Source of the DNA: Lactarius indigo
Lineage: Eukaryota > Basidiomycota > Agaricomycetes > Russulales > Russulaceae
Length of the DNA: 64,000 nt
Assembly (NCBI GenBank): GCA_025766275.1
Contig: JAFKAC010000116.1
Span: forward strand, 62,001-126,000
Reading direction: 5' to 3'
Positions within the stretch are counted from its first letter, which is position 1, and the number at the start of each line of letters is the position of its first letter. The notes under the pieces are model-generated. The model was not told the origin of the DNA and did not search any database. It saw only the letters and a program-made list of their open reading frames with translations. Below, piece after piece: positions 47,417-57,824 of the stretch. Both the position numbers and the translations under genes were made by a program.

Positions 47417-47620
47417 CTTAGTCCCAGACAGAGGCATGGGCGATTGGCCATGCTGCACATTGAGTTGTTGGGCCACAGTTTTAGACTTGGGCCCCTTCTT
47501 CTTCTTGTTTTTGAGGGCAGCAATTGCCTGCTCCTCACAATGATCAGTGTCTGTGTTGCATTTTGTGGTGGCCCACAGGGTCTCCCAGTACTTTGCCATG
47601 CATTCTGCTGTCGCAGCCTT
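47417..47620 (-). pseudogene. LINE-2 ORF1 fragment adjoining family A LTR
   Basis: KAATAECMAKYWETLW and DHCEEQAIAALKNKKKKGPKSK parallel LINE-1 KADTAWRAERYREKLW and DHREEQAIASPQTEKEAAQV. The first codons lie against the family A LTR; the plus-strand GCCTT (47616-47620) is AAGGC in LINE orientation. Confidence 0.85.
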
Positions 47621-48018
47621 TGTTATGGCTCAGCTGGGCCATCAACCTTCTTGGCTTCAAATGAGAACTTCTGTTGGGAGAAGTTTGGGAGCTCTGCTGG
47701 CAAGGATTCGGGCTTAGTGAGAAGAGGGTTGGGAACTTGCAGGGCAAGTGAAGGAAGTGAAACAAGTAGCTGGATTCAAATGAAGAGTAGACAAGTATCT
47801 ATGTTGTTACAAGCCTCTACTTATACTCCTACAAGACTGGGTTTTTCTAAGCTATTTTCTAACATACGTGAGCTGGCAAACCGTGAGCTGGCATACAGTG
47901 AGTTGGCATACTACAAGTCATCAAACCTGTGAGCTGGCAGGACTTCTGTTATACAAAGAGAAAGAGCAGATGGAATCCAAATCCTTGAGCGTGACCATGT
48001 TGTCATGGAGGTGTGACA
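47621..48018 (-). mobile_element. 3' LTR of Ty3 family A (398 bp)
   Basis: Inverted relative to 1545-1942 and the same length. A polypurine tract on its upstream side (48019-48032) marks it as a 3' LTR. Its downstream flank is LINE-2 starting AAGGC, the same pentamer that precedes the 5' LTR at 1545. Confidence 0.9.
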
Positions 48019-48712
48019 TAGCCCCCTTTCTTGGTTCGACATCCTGTTGATTAATCTCCACAATCTTTGACTTCATAATTGATGTCAAAGATGTCATCCA
48101 TTGTGAACACATGATCTTCAAGTTTGTGATTGTGGCGTTTGGCAGCTTCTCAGGCCTTGCATTGGGCATAGGGGTGAGAAGAATGGTGGTGTTGATTGAG
48201 GCTTTGTGTAGCATGCTCCCGATCGATGGCTCATCCAGCTAGCATGAGCCAGGTGCAATGAGTGAGTACATGGGTGTGAGCTCAATTGATGAGGCAAATA
48301 TGCCGGTCAAGGCACCAAGTGTGCAGCTGGTGACACTCAAAAGCGAGGTGATCGAGCTGGCCGCACCATGTACAAGGAGGCATTCTGTTGGGTGGGATGC
48401 CTTGGGTGCATCGTTCTTGATCAGACCGTCAGATTTGCTGCTGTCGGGTAGTAGGAGAAAAGGTAGGTTCCATCGACCCTCAGTTTTCTTCATCATGGAG
48501 TTGTGGATACTTGAGATGTTGGGCGACATGCACAGCTTTGGCATATGAACGGGCCATAGGTCAGGGTGGCACCAGGAGTGGGACTGGGTCGGTATGTGTG
48601 TAGTTGTGGTGGTGCCAGAGTTGGGGGTTGACTTGAGGAAGAGGTAGAGCATACTGGATGAGGGTGGTGGGTAGTGGATGAGGAAGATGTTCGAATATAT
48701 GAGACACTATAT
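48019..48712 (-). pseudogene. Family A internal region, 3' end
   Basis: Minus-strand sequence between the copia insertion and the family A 3' LTR. Short frames (48652-48239 and 48214-47921) are broken by stops; I see no domain. It begins with the polypurine tract AAGAAAGGGGGCTA against the LTR. It was continuous with 55090 and upward before the copia element inserted. Confidence 0.6.
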
Positions 48713-49338
48713 TGTTGATAAGTGACCCTTGCGCACTTAGCGGCTCGTACGGACCGGACTTGCAGCACGGACTGCTTTAGATTAGATATACAGGACTTGT
48801 AGATTAGATACTGTTTGATCTGTACAATCTGGACTTACCATTGCGTCATCTATGACATCACTGTACTTCTATGACATCATGCATCCGGACTCTGCGTTGT
48901 ATAACGCTTTTGTACTTGTCTTTGTTCTTTACTTAGTATTATCTTTATTATGATGTCAGTATGATATCATGTAGTTCTGGACTCTCCTTGTTCTCCTTTC
49001 TCTTGTTCTCAAAGCGTCCACTCCCTTGTCCCTTTGTAGAACAAATAACACCTTTGTATTCTGTGACTAGCGTTACTTACCTTGTACTACTGTCACCCTC
49101 TGTAGGAGTATAAGTAGAGTACCATGTACGCTCCTGGTCCACATCAGTTCTCACTGTTTGTGTGCCAGGTAAGCTTCCTTCACTCCAATGTAACAATATC
49201 AGTTCTCACTGTTTGTGTGCCAGACACCCTCTGCTTCACTGCTTGACATTCCCCTCTGCTGCTAACCAGCTTGCCACTAGTATCTCACCACAGACTCTTT
49301 GCCTCTGTGAGTACTGGTTATGTCTTTGCTGTTCATCA
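48713..49338 (+). repeat. 5' LTR of the copia element
   Basis: TGTTGATAAGTGACC...GCTGTTCATCA. TATA-like gtataagtag near 49109 lies about 40 bp before the repeated motif cagttctcactgtttgtgtg, which is duplicated around a GTAAGC sequence. Confidence 0.95.
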
Positions 49339-49350
49339 GGTTATGGGCCC
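49339..49350 (+). promoter_or_regulatory. Primer binding site: initiator tRNA anticodon arm
   Basis: GGTTATGGGCCC starts directly after the LTR. Its complement GGGCCCATAACC is the anticodon stem-loop of eukaryotic initiator tRNA-Met, so priming would use an internally cut half-tRNA as described for Drosophila copia. Confidence 0.7.
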
Positions 49351-50121
49351 TGGTGCCCTAGCCACTCCACTTGGCTGGTCACTGTCTTCCTAGGAGGACA
49401 CACCAGGCTAAGGTCTGTCTGGGGCCTTACTAGCCTTGCCCAAGGCAGAGAGCAGTGGGGCGCCACTTGTCTCTGCTGAGGAACCTCCTGTGTATGTACT
49501 GCCCAGTAGTCCTACTTTCACCCCTACTGTTTTCCTAGCCCCTGCGCTATGCGCAAGGAGACTGGGTCTGGTAGCCCCTTAACTTCAAAATATCCAGGCG
49601 TGCATGGCCCACTGGGCTGTGTATTGTGGAGCTTAGCGCCAGCTGTCTCTGGTGCTCCACACTGGGCGCAGGACCTCCTCACCATGGGAGTGTAAAACCT
49701 GGTTCAGGCTCTGGGGGGTGTTCACCACTATGGTGTTCTGCAACCAGATACCTGCCTTGTAGCGGCAATGGGAAAGGATTCAGTAAAGCCACTTGTGGCG
49801 ATGAGGCAACCAACAGGCCGAGGAGGCTGAGGTAGACAGCCTTGGGCTCTGAAAGCATTCCCTTCACCTTCCCCCTGACGCAAACCATTTGAGCTGTGTC
49901 CTAGACACATCCTGGCTGGCAGCTAGCTCATGGTATGGCAAAGGGACTCTCTCAACCTGGGCCTAGCCCTTGTATCACTGGCATACTATCAGGAGGCAGG
50001 ACGCGTTAGCGTTCTGGCCTTACAGAATCACAGACAGGAGTGGTACCCCCTCTATCTTTATGTCTTGCAAACTATGAAGCACTGTCGCTGACTGCTCCTC
50101 GGCGACAGATAAATCATCCCA
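49351..50121 (+). other. Copia 5' leader, no gene
   Basis: 771 bp between PBS and polyprotein start. Short frames only; presumably untranslated leader and packaging signal. Confidence 0.5.
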
Positions 50122-53100
50122 ATGTCTGGTTCTTCATCTACCCCTGCTGCCGGTGCTGGTGCTCCTCCCAGCCCCACTGGTGGCTCTGCAGGAGGCTCAC
50201 TCCCTCCTCCTTCTGGGTCCACACCCTCTACACGTCTCTCTCAGGCCCACAGTGCCAACTTCGGCATGCCATCTGGCATCCATCTCACTCAGTTTGACGG
50301 CACTGGCTGGAACGAATGGTCTGGGACCATTGAGGCTATCCTCACGCTGCATGAGGCTGAAGATGTGTTCACCTTGGACACACCCCCATCGGGCATCACT
50401 ACTGATGAGTGGGACTCAGTCCAGCGTCGTTCCAAGGCGTACCTCCGCCTCTACCTTAAGCCAGATGTCTACTCCCTTGTAGCGGACAATATTGTCTATG
50501 CCACCTTCAAGGCGAAGTGGGACAAGCTGAGAGACGTATACGCTGGTGCTTCGGGCAGTACCACCATCTTTAACTTGTGGATCCAGTTAACGCAAGCCCG
50601 TCTCGACGACTCCGCACCCATGGCCGCTCAGCTGGCCAAGCTCAATGAGCTTAGGGTTGCCCTTTCCAACGCGCAGATGGGTGTCTCTGACGTCCAATAC
50701 TGCCTCATTCTCCTCCACGCGCTGCCGCCCTCTTATGAGGTGTTGGCCTCAACCATCCTTGCCAGCGGGGCCCCCTCCGCACTCAAGCACGCTGAAATAA
50801 TTGCGCGCATAGTGTCGGAAGAAGCTCGCCGCGCCGGGCCCTCTGGCTCTTCCCTCAATAAGGTGGCCCCCGTCAAGTCGACGGGCAAAAAGGGCAAAAA
50901 GGACCACTCTGGTCTGACTTGCCACTATTGCAACAAAAAGGGCCACATCAAGCCTGACTGCAGGAAGAAGAAAAAGGATGAGGCTGACGCAAAGGAGAAG
51001 GAGAAGGCAGGCAACAAGGCCGCAAATAGTCATATTCTTGTACCTACCACCGCCTCCATTAAGGAGGTCGAAGAGCCCGCCATAGACTGGGCTTCTCAAT
51101 CTATTTCTGTTGCCTTGTATGCTGCCTCGCGCGTGCGTTGGATGATGGACAGTGGTGCTACACACCACATCACCCCACATCGGTCTGATTTCAAGGACTA
51201 CACCCCAACAAAAGGCACTGTACGCCTGGGTGATAAGTCCACTATAGACCAAGTGGGTGTTGGGTCTGTCGTCTTTACTACGAGCCAAGGTATCTCTATC
51301 ACTCTCAGTAATGTGCTACACCTACCACAGGTGAAGACGCGCTTCTTGTCGACGCGTGCCCTGGCACAAAAGGGTGCTGAGATTGCCTTTGATAGTGGCT
51401 CATTTAAAATATCTATCAACCAAAAGTGTGTGGCCAAAGGCTACCTTGAGGACAACCTTTACTGGTTGGACGCAGCCAGCGTCGGCCTCAACGCCCACAC
51501 AAAATCAAGTGCTGCCACACTTGATATCTGGCATCAACGCATGGGACACATCTCCTCTGCGGCGCTGAAGGCGCATGGTCCCTCTGCCACTACTGGCATG
51601 GACATAGATAGCTCTACCACGGCCCACACAGTCTGCCGTGGGTGCGAGATGGGAAAATCCACTCGCCAACCCTTTTCTGCGTCCTCCAACAAGAGGACAA
51701 CTCGTCAATTTGAGATTGTGCACAGTGACCTCGCTGGTCCTATGCAGACTCAGTCCTTGCAAGGCTCGACCTACACTGCCACCTTCATAGACGACCACAC
51801 TAAGTTCACTGTGGTACACTTCCTTAAGTCGAAGGACCAGTTTGCTAAGTCGCTGCAGATGTATTTGGCCTGGGGTGAAACCCAGTCTGGCCATAAACTG
51901 CGCGCTCTGCACTCTGACCGCGGTGGCGAATACATGTCGAGTGTCACACAAGACATTCTTAAGCAGAAAGGGATAGAGCATCACCTCACGATGCCGGGTT
52001 CACCACAGTCCAACGGGAAAGCCGAGCGGTTCAACCGCACCATTATGGATAAGGCAATGTCCATGCTTCACACAGCTGGCATGTCTAAAGGCTTCTGGGA
52101 GCATGCAGTGTGCGCAGCTGTGCACATCTATAACCGCTCTCCAGTCCGTGGACTTAAGTGGCGCACTCCCTATGAGCTCTGGCACTCTGGCAAAGTGCCT
52201 GATGTCTCACATCTTCGCGTCTTTGGATGCAAGGGGTACATGCATGTACCCGCTGATAAGCGTCGCAAATTGGATGCGAAGGCCATTGAGGTCACGCTTA
52301 TTGGGTTTGAGCCCGAATCTAAGGGCTATAAGCTCTGGGACCGCTCAACCCACTCCGTCCGAGTGTCCAGGGATGTGACATTCGACGAGAGTAGCTTTCC
52401 GTCCCTTCAGGGTGTTGAGACACACCCCACACCTTCACCACCAATGGTGCCCAGCACAACAGTGACTGCCGTGCCTCACCCGCCGGCGTTACCACCAATG
52501 CGAGCCCCCTCCCCTGCACACTCCAGTAGTAGTGAGGAGGAGGATGTAGAAAAACTCCTAGACCCCCCACAAGTCCAACCACGCCCCACCACTCCACCAC
52601 CTGCTCTGCCAGCTCTGCCCACCACACCTAAACGTGAGCAAGCCACTCCCACTTCACCCCCGCCGCGTCCTAGTGCAACGCGCATTATGCGCCATGTCCC
52701 TCCTCCCTCACCAGAAATGCCTGGGGGATTTGAGGATCGTGCACAGCGTAGTCAGCTGTTGCGCGAAATGGACAATGCACCAAGGCGCAGTGCTCGTGCC
52801 CCTGTCCCTAATCCGCGTTACTTCAATGCAGACAATGCGGCATGGCGCGGCAGGCGTCTGGGGTATGCGGAGTTACTAGCTGCTGCTTTTATTGGCCGAG
52901 ACCCTGCAACTTATGCAGAGGCCATGCGGTCTGCAGCTGCAGATGAGTGGACTAAGGCGTGTCAGTATGAAATGGACGCCCTAGCTAAGAATGGGACTTG
53001 GGAGTTAGTGGATCTCCCGCCTAATCGCAAGGCAGTAAAATCCAAATGGGTCTTCAAGCTCAAAGCGGATGGCCGCTACAGAGCTCGCTTGGTGGCTAAG

Positions 53101-54444
53101 GGATTCACGCAGATCCCTGGCGTAGATTTTGATGAAACCTTCTCTCCCGTCGCACGATTTGAGTCGCTACGTTTACTTCTGGCGTTGGCCGCGCTGGAGG
53201 ACTGGCACATCCATCAAATGGATGTTAAGTCTGCTTTTCTCAATGGCGTGCTTGACGAGGAGATATACATGGAGCAACCACAAGGTTTCACTGTCACTGG
53301 CTCTGAGACAAAGGTGTGTCGCCTGGTTAAGGCGATCTATGGTCTCAAACAGGCCTCCCGCGCATGGAACTTGCAATTCCATGGAGTGCTCACTGCACTC
53401 GGCTTTAAGCGGACGTTTGCTGATGCTGGCATATATGTGATGCCTCAACGGGAGGGGTATGATCCACTCTTCGTTATTGTCTACGTTGACGACATCACTA
53501 TACTGGGTCCCTCGTTGAGTGGAATTAAGCGTTTGAAGTCAGACTTGTCTGAACGCTATGAGATGACAGATCTCGGGGAGATAGAGTCTTATCTTGGTAT
53601 GCGCATTGTGCGCGACCGCTCCCTTAGACGCATCGAAATAGATCAGTCTGGCTACATCAAGGATGTCCTTGAACGCTTTGGCATGTCTGATGCCACACCA
53701 CACAACACACCCTTGCCCGCTGGTGCTGACGAGCACCTGGTTAAACATACGTCGCAGGCAACTGCCTCAGATATTTCCCACTACCAATCTCTTATTGGGA
53801 GTCTGCTTTACGTGCAGATTGGCACTAGGCCAGATATCTCCTTCGCTGTGTCACGTTTGGCGCAGTACGCAGCGAATCCCTCACCACAACATCTGCGACT
53901 TGCGCAGTATGTCCTGTCCTACTTAGTGGGAACTATGGATATGCGTATTGTCTATGATGGCGCCAATGGCGATGGCCTTCACGGCTACACTGATTCCAGT
54001 CTGGCTGATCAGACTGACGACCGCCACTCCACCTCTGGTTATGTGTTCCTACTAGCTAACGGTGCAGTAAGCTGGTCTTCGCGCAAGCAAAAGACTGTTG
54101 CCCAAAACACAACGGAAGCGGAATACATGGCCATGACCGACGCGGCTAACCAGGCTGCGTGGTATCAGAGCTTCCTCACGGAACTCGGGTACGAGGTTGA
54201 CGACCCCATCCCACTTCATGGTGACAATAAGGGTGCCATTGACTTGGCCTTAAACCCTGTCACTGGGAGACGGTCTAAGCACATTGCCATACGGCATCAT
54301 GTCATTCGGGAGTACATCGAAAAGGGGACCATCACCCTCATTAGAACTCCTACTGTGGATATGGTTGCGGATGGCTTTACAAAGTCACTACCGCGTGTCC
54401 TGCTACAGAAGCACAACGATGACATGGGACTCTTGTGTACTTAG
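50122..54444 (+). CDS. Ty1/copia Gag-Pol polyprotein, 1440 aa, intact
   Basis: ATG 50122 to TAG 54442-54444, no interruption. Order: Gag with capsid-like region and CCHC knuckle CHYCNKKGHIKPDC (residues ~267-280); aspartic protease WMMDSGATHH (~343); integrase with H..H..C..C (WHQRMGHIS, CRGCEMGK), catalytic HSDLAGP, HSDRGGEY and NGKAERFNRT (about 534, 597, 632); Pro/Ser-rich linker; RT (KSKWVFKLK, FSPVARFESLR, QMDVKSAFLNG, YGLKQASRAWN, YVDD ~1120); RNase H (YTDSSLAD, TEAEYMAM, HGDNKGAI, KHIAIRHH). Protease before integrase before RT is the copia order. All catalytic residues I can check are present, so this element may be competent to transpose. Confidence 0.96.
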   Translation: MSGSSSTPAAGAGAPPSPTGGSAGGSLPPPSGSTPSTRLSQAHSANFGMPSGIHLTQFDGTGWNEWSGTIEAILTLHEAEDVFTLDTPPSGITTDEWDSVQRRSKAYLRLYLKPDVYSLVADNIVYATFKAKWDKLRDVYAGASGSTTIFNLWIQLTQARLDDSAPMAAQLAKLNELRVALSNAQMGVSDVQYCLILLHALPPSYEVLASTILASGAPSALKHAEIIARIVSEEARRAGPSGSSLNKVAPVKSTGKKGKKDHSGLTCHYCNKKGHIKPDCRKKKKDEADAKEKEKAGNKAANSHILVPTTASIKEVEEPAIDWASQSISVALYAASRVRWMMDSGATHHITPHRSDFKDYTPTKGTVRLGDKSTIDQVGVGSVVFTTSQGISITLSNVLHLPQVKTRFLSTRALAQKGAEIAFDSGSFKISINQKCVAKGYLEDNLYWLDAASVGLNAHTKSSAATLDIWHQRMGHISSAALKAHGPSATTGMDIDSSTTAHTVCRGCEMGKSTRQPFSASSNKRTTRQFEIVHSDLAGPMQTQSLQGSTYTATFIDDHTKFTVVHFLKSKDQFAKSLQMYLAWGETQSGHKLRALHSDRGGEYMSSVTQDILKQKGIEHHLTMPGSPQSNGKAERFNRTIMDKAMSMLHTAGMSKGFWEHAVCAAVHIYNRSPVRGLKWRTPYELWHSGKVPDVSHLRVFGCKGYMHVPADKRRKLDAKAIEVTLIGFEPESKGYKLWDRSTHSVRVSRDVTFDESSFPSLQGVETHPTPSPPMVPSTTVTAVPHPPALPPMRAPSPAHSSSSEEEDVEKLLDPPQVQPRPTTPPPALPALPTTPKREQATPTSPPPRPSATRIMRHVPPPSPEMPGGFEDRAQRSQLLREMDNAPRRSARAPVPNPRYFNADNAAWRGRRLGYAELLAAAFIGRDPATYAEAMRSAAADEWTKACQYEMDALAKNGTWELVDLPPNRKAVKSKWVFKLKADGRYRARLVAKGFTQIPGVDFDETFSPVARFESLRLLLALAALEDWHIHQMDVKSAFLNGVLDEEIYMEQPQGFTVTGSETKVCRLVKAIYGLKQASRAWNLQFHGVLTALGFKRTFADAGIYVMPQREGYDPLFVIVYVDDITILGPSLSGIKRLKSDLSERYEMTDLGEIESYLGMRIVRDRSLRRIEIDQSGYIKDVLERFGMSDATPHNTPLPAGADEHLVKHTSQATASDISHYQSLIGSLLYVQIGTRPDISFAVSRLAQYAANPSPQHLRLAQYVLSYLVGTMDMRIVYDGANGDGLHGYTDSSLADQTDDRHSTSGYVFLLANGAVSWSSRKQKTVAQNTTEAEYMAMTDAANQAAWYQSFLTELGYEVDDPIPLHGDNKGAIDLALNPVTGRRSKHIAIRHHVIREYIEKGTITLIRTPTVDMVADGFTKSLPRVLLQKHNDDMGLLCT

Positions 54445-54463
54445 ATTGTAGATCACGGGGAGA

Positions 54464-55089
54464 TGTTGATAAGTGACCCTTGCGCACTTAGCGGCTCGTA
54501 CGGACCGGACTTGCAGCACGGACTGCTTTAGATTAGATATACAGGACTTGTAGATTAGATACTGTTTGATCTGTACAATCTGGACTTACCATTGCGTCAT
54601 CTATGACATCACTGTACTTCTATGACATCATGCATCCGGACTCTGCGTTGTATAACGCTTTTGTACTTGTCTTTGTTCTTTACTTAGTATTATCTTTATT
54701 ATGATGTCAGTATGATATCATGTAGTTCTGGACTCTCCTTGTTCTCCTTTCTCTTGTTCTCAAAGCGTCCACTCCCTTGTCCCTTTGTAGAACAAATAAC
54801 ACCTTTGTATTCTGTGACTAGCGTTACTTACCTTGTACTACTGTCACCCTCTGTAGGAGTATAAGTAGAGTACCATGTACGCTCCTGGTCCACATCAGTT
54901 CTCACTGTTTGTGTGCCAGGTAAGCTTCCTTCACTCCAATGTAACAATATCAGTTCTCACTGTTTGTGTGCCAGACACCCTCTGCTTCACTGCTTGACAT
55001 TCCCCTCTGCTGCTAACCAGCTTGCCACTAGTATCTCACCACAGACTCTTTGCCTCTGTGAGTACTGGTTATGTCTTTGCTGTTCATCA
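54464..55089 (+). repeat. 3' LTR of the copia element
   Basis: Same 626 bp as 48713-49338, preceded by cacggggaga and followed by TATAT. Confidence 0.95.
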
Positions 55090-57824
55090 TATATTGGCCA
55101 GTTTAATACGTTGATTGATCTTGTTGGCACAAACTGCCCATTTGCTCCAGGCCCTTTCTGTTTCCCTCATTCATTGGATGAGGTGATCTCTTTCCCCTTC
55201 AGACTTGCGCAATCAATGTATCTTGGTGCATGCTCCAGGGTCAGCTAGAGTCATGAGGGTGTGGTCTACATGGTGTCATGCAGTGTGATGTGCAGAGAAG
55301 AGATCTTGTTTGCTGTCCAATGCTTTGTTGCAGAGATTGTCAGGCTGTGGAACTGCGCAGAGTGTAGCGAAGTATTGAGGTTGTCATTGTCTGTCCACTC
55401 CCATGATGACTGGTTTGTCGTGTTGATCTACAAGGAATCGTATGTACGGTGCATTGTGGTAGGTCCCGTTGGCTGCTGGTATCTCAATCTGGTAGGGATG
55501 GTCGGGTGGTTGCATCCTCCAGTCTTGACTGGGATGAAGACATTGGTTTTGTTGAGCAGGTTGGGGTTCATCGGGAAGGGGGTTATCTTGGAAGTACTGC
55601 TCGTAGATGACTTCATTGTCTTCCGGTTCTTCTCCTTGAGCAATGATTTCTGCTGTCTCTCTTCTCAGGTGTTGCTGGCATCGCTCATGGGCTTGGGACG
55701 CGCAGCAGTGAGTCCTGTCTGCTTGCCAATAGGTGCTGTACCTGAACATGTCTTTGCATGAATTTGGGGAGTTGTGTCAAGTGTTGTAGTGTCATCTGAC
55801 TTGCGCCCATTCTTTGACTTCTCGTTCAATGCGGGTGACAATGTCAACAGGGAGTTCACTAGCTGCAATGTGAGGATATTGGGGTGGGTGACGAGGTGGC
55901 ATGAGAGAGATGTTGTTGATGTTATGCTCTTGATTTCATCATTCTTCATACCTTTGTAGAAGCTCTGGAGCATGTATGTTTTCCTTGGGTTCCCAGCTGT
56001 CATCAGCTGCTGAGTAGCCTTTCCAGCGGATTAGATACTGTGTCTTTTTGCGGTGCTTTCGTTCATCCAAGATATCGGCTACCTCCCATTCTTCTTTGCC
56101 TTCTATTAGTTCTGGAGGTGGTTTCAAGAAAGAAGGTCCATGGATTGGAGTTTGGGTAAAGGGGGAGAGGAGTGCTGCATGAAACACGTTGTGTATTTTC
56201 CAAGTACTTGGAATCTGTAATTGATAGACAGCAGGTGAGAGGATGGTGGTTATCTGAAAAGGCCCATATCTTTTTGGGGCCAGTTTGGCTGTGGGGTGGG
56301 TTGTGTGGAGGTTAGTGCTATCAAGCCAGACAGATTGCCCTAGTCAGTAGGGAGTGAATTTTGTTTCAGTAACCCACTTCTCTTGGCTGGCTCTTAGGGT
56401 GGCTCTAGCTGCTGCTCACGCTCATTGTAGCGTGTCTAATCGTTGGGTGGCCATTGCCAAGTTTGTTGTGGTTCTGGTAGGTTGATGTATGGCCAGAACA
56501 TATCCTAGTATGACTTTGTGGGGACTTTGTTTCGTTGTTTCAGACAGCCAGCTGTTCAAAGTGTATTGAGTGATGGGAAGCTAGTTGCTCCAGTCAGTTT
56601 GTTGATAGTTCACATAGATTCAGAGGTATTGTTCAAGACGTTGGTTTGTGCGTTCAGACTGACTGTCAGTTCTAGGGTGATAAGCTGTACTAATGTTTTG
56701 TTCTACTTGCAGGGTGGCACAGAGGTTTTTCATGGCTGCTGCAGTGAACCTGGGGTCCCAATCTGAGATAACCTTGTGTGGTAGTCCATAGTGGGGTACT
56801 ACATATTTGAGGTATTTGCTGGCTACCCCTATGGCATTGATCTTTTCTTGACATGGGATGAAGATGCTTGCTTTTGAGCAAGCTTGATTGGTTATGGTCA
56901 AGATGGTGTCATAACCTCAGGAAAGGGGTAATTTAGTGATAAAATTGACAGCGACCATGGTAAACAGAAGTGCTGTAGGATCTGCAAAGATTGGTTGTAG
57001 TGGTGGTTTAGGTCTAGACGGTTGGTTTTTGGTAGTTTGGCAGATGTTGCATCCTTGGACATATTCAATGACATCTTGGTTCATCTTGGGCCACCAGCAA
57101 TGGTTGACTATGGCGGCTAGTGTTTTCTTTTGTCCTGGGTGTCCCGTCATTATGGAGTCATGAAATAGACAAATCACCCCCTTCTTAAGGGCAGCGTTTT
57201 CCACAATGACAATGGCAGTACCATGATAGTAGACATGATCAGTGTCATGGATTGTACCTTGGGCTGCTAACTGTTCAAGGTAAGGCTGTTGGGATAGCTG
57301 GGCAGCACGGCACCAGTCTTTGAGGTTGGAGAGGTGTAAAGTATGGACAAAGAGGTGTGGAGGTAACACCACAACGTTCTCATTGTCTGGTCCCTCCGGG
57401 CACAGATTGGGGTGTCAAGAGAGTGCATCAGTGTGAAGAGAGGCACCAGGCACGTGTTTTAGTTGTAAGTTATAGTCAGCAAGGACATTGACAAGTCGTA
57501 CCACTCTGTGGGTGATATGCTGTGGGTGATGGTAGTGTAAGAGATTCGCATGATCTGTTAGGACTAGAACTGGGTGTTGGGCAGCTACTAATAAGTGGCG
57601 CCAGTGTTTGAGGCCTCTAACAAGACCGAGAAGTTCACAATCATACATGTCGTAGTTTCATTTGGGTGCTGTGATCGATTGGGAAAAATATCCTACAACT
57701 TGTGGCTTTTTGCAATAGTTGGGTTGAGCTAGGATGGTGCCAGTAGCGAATTTGGATGTGTCCACTTGTAGAACAAAAGGTTTGGCTAGATCTGGTTGGG
57801 CCAGTGTTGGATGTGATGTGGCTA
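55090..57824 (-). pseudogene. Ty3 chromovirus pol remnant (family A)
   Basis: Minus strand, 5' to 3': RNase H piece FVLQVDTSKFATGTILAQPN and DCELLGLVRGLKHWRHLL (57870-57415); integrase zinc region GVICLFHDSIMTGHPGQKKT with CNICQTTKNQPSRP (57372-56917); integrase core GLPHKVISDWDPRFTA and YHPRTDSQSERTNQ (56901-56620); chromodomain EEWEVADILDERKHRKKTQY then LIRWKGYSAADDSWEP (56187-55939); then a broken acidic C-terminal region to 55090. Stops and frame changes separate the parts, so it is dead. A chromodomain after integrase places it among chromoviruses, which target heterochromatin. The gag-RT part is missing, cut at 57824 by a Tc1/mariner end. Confidence 0.88.
55939..56187 (-). other. Chromodomain of family A integrase
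   Basis: WEVADILDERK then YLIRWKGYSAADDSWEP and N-x-H-A-x-E-L-L. Aromatic positions expected for methyl-lysine binding are present (W near the start, W of RWKGY, W of SWEP). Confidence 0.85.

Larger units (their letters stand above)
48713..55089 (+). mobile_element. Complete, apparently young Ty1/copia element
   Basis: 6377 bp with two 626-bp LTRs (48713-49338 and 54464-55089) in which I see no difference, a perfect 5-bp duplication TATAT (48708-48712 and 55090-55094), a PBS, a PPT (cacggggaga, 54454-54463) and one uninterrupted 1440-aa polyprotein. Identical LTRs plus an intact frame mean very recent insertion. It sits inside the family A Ty3 remnant. Other family C LTRs are at 17216, 17816 and 63791. 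Confidence 0.95.

Noticed and set aside
55261..55761. 166-codon plus-strand frame
   Set aside because: Antisense shadow of the decayed chromovirus C-terminal region on the minus strand; no domain of its own.
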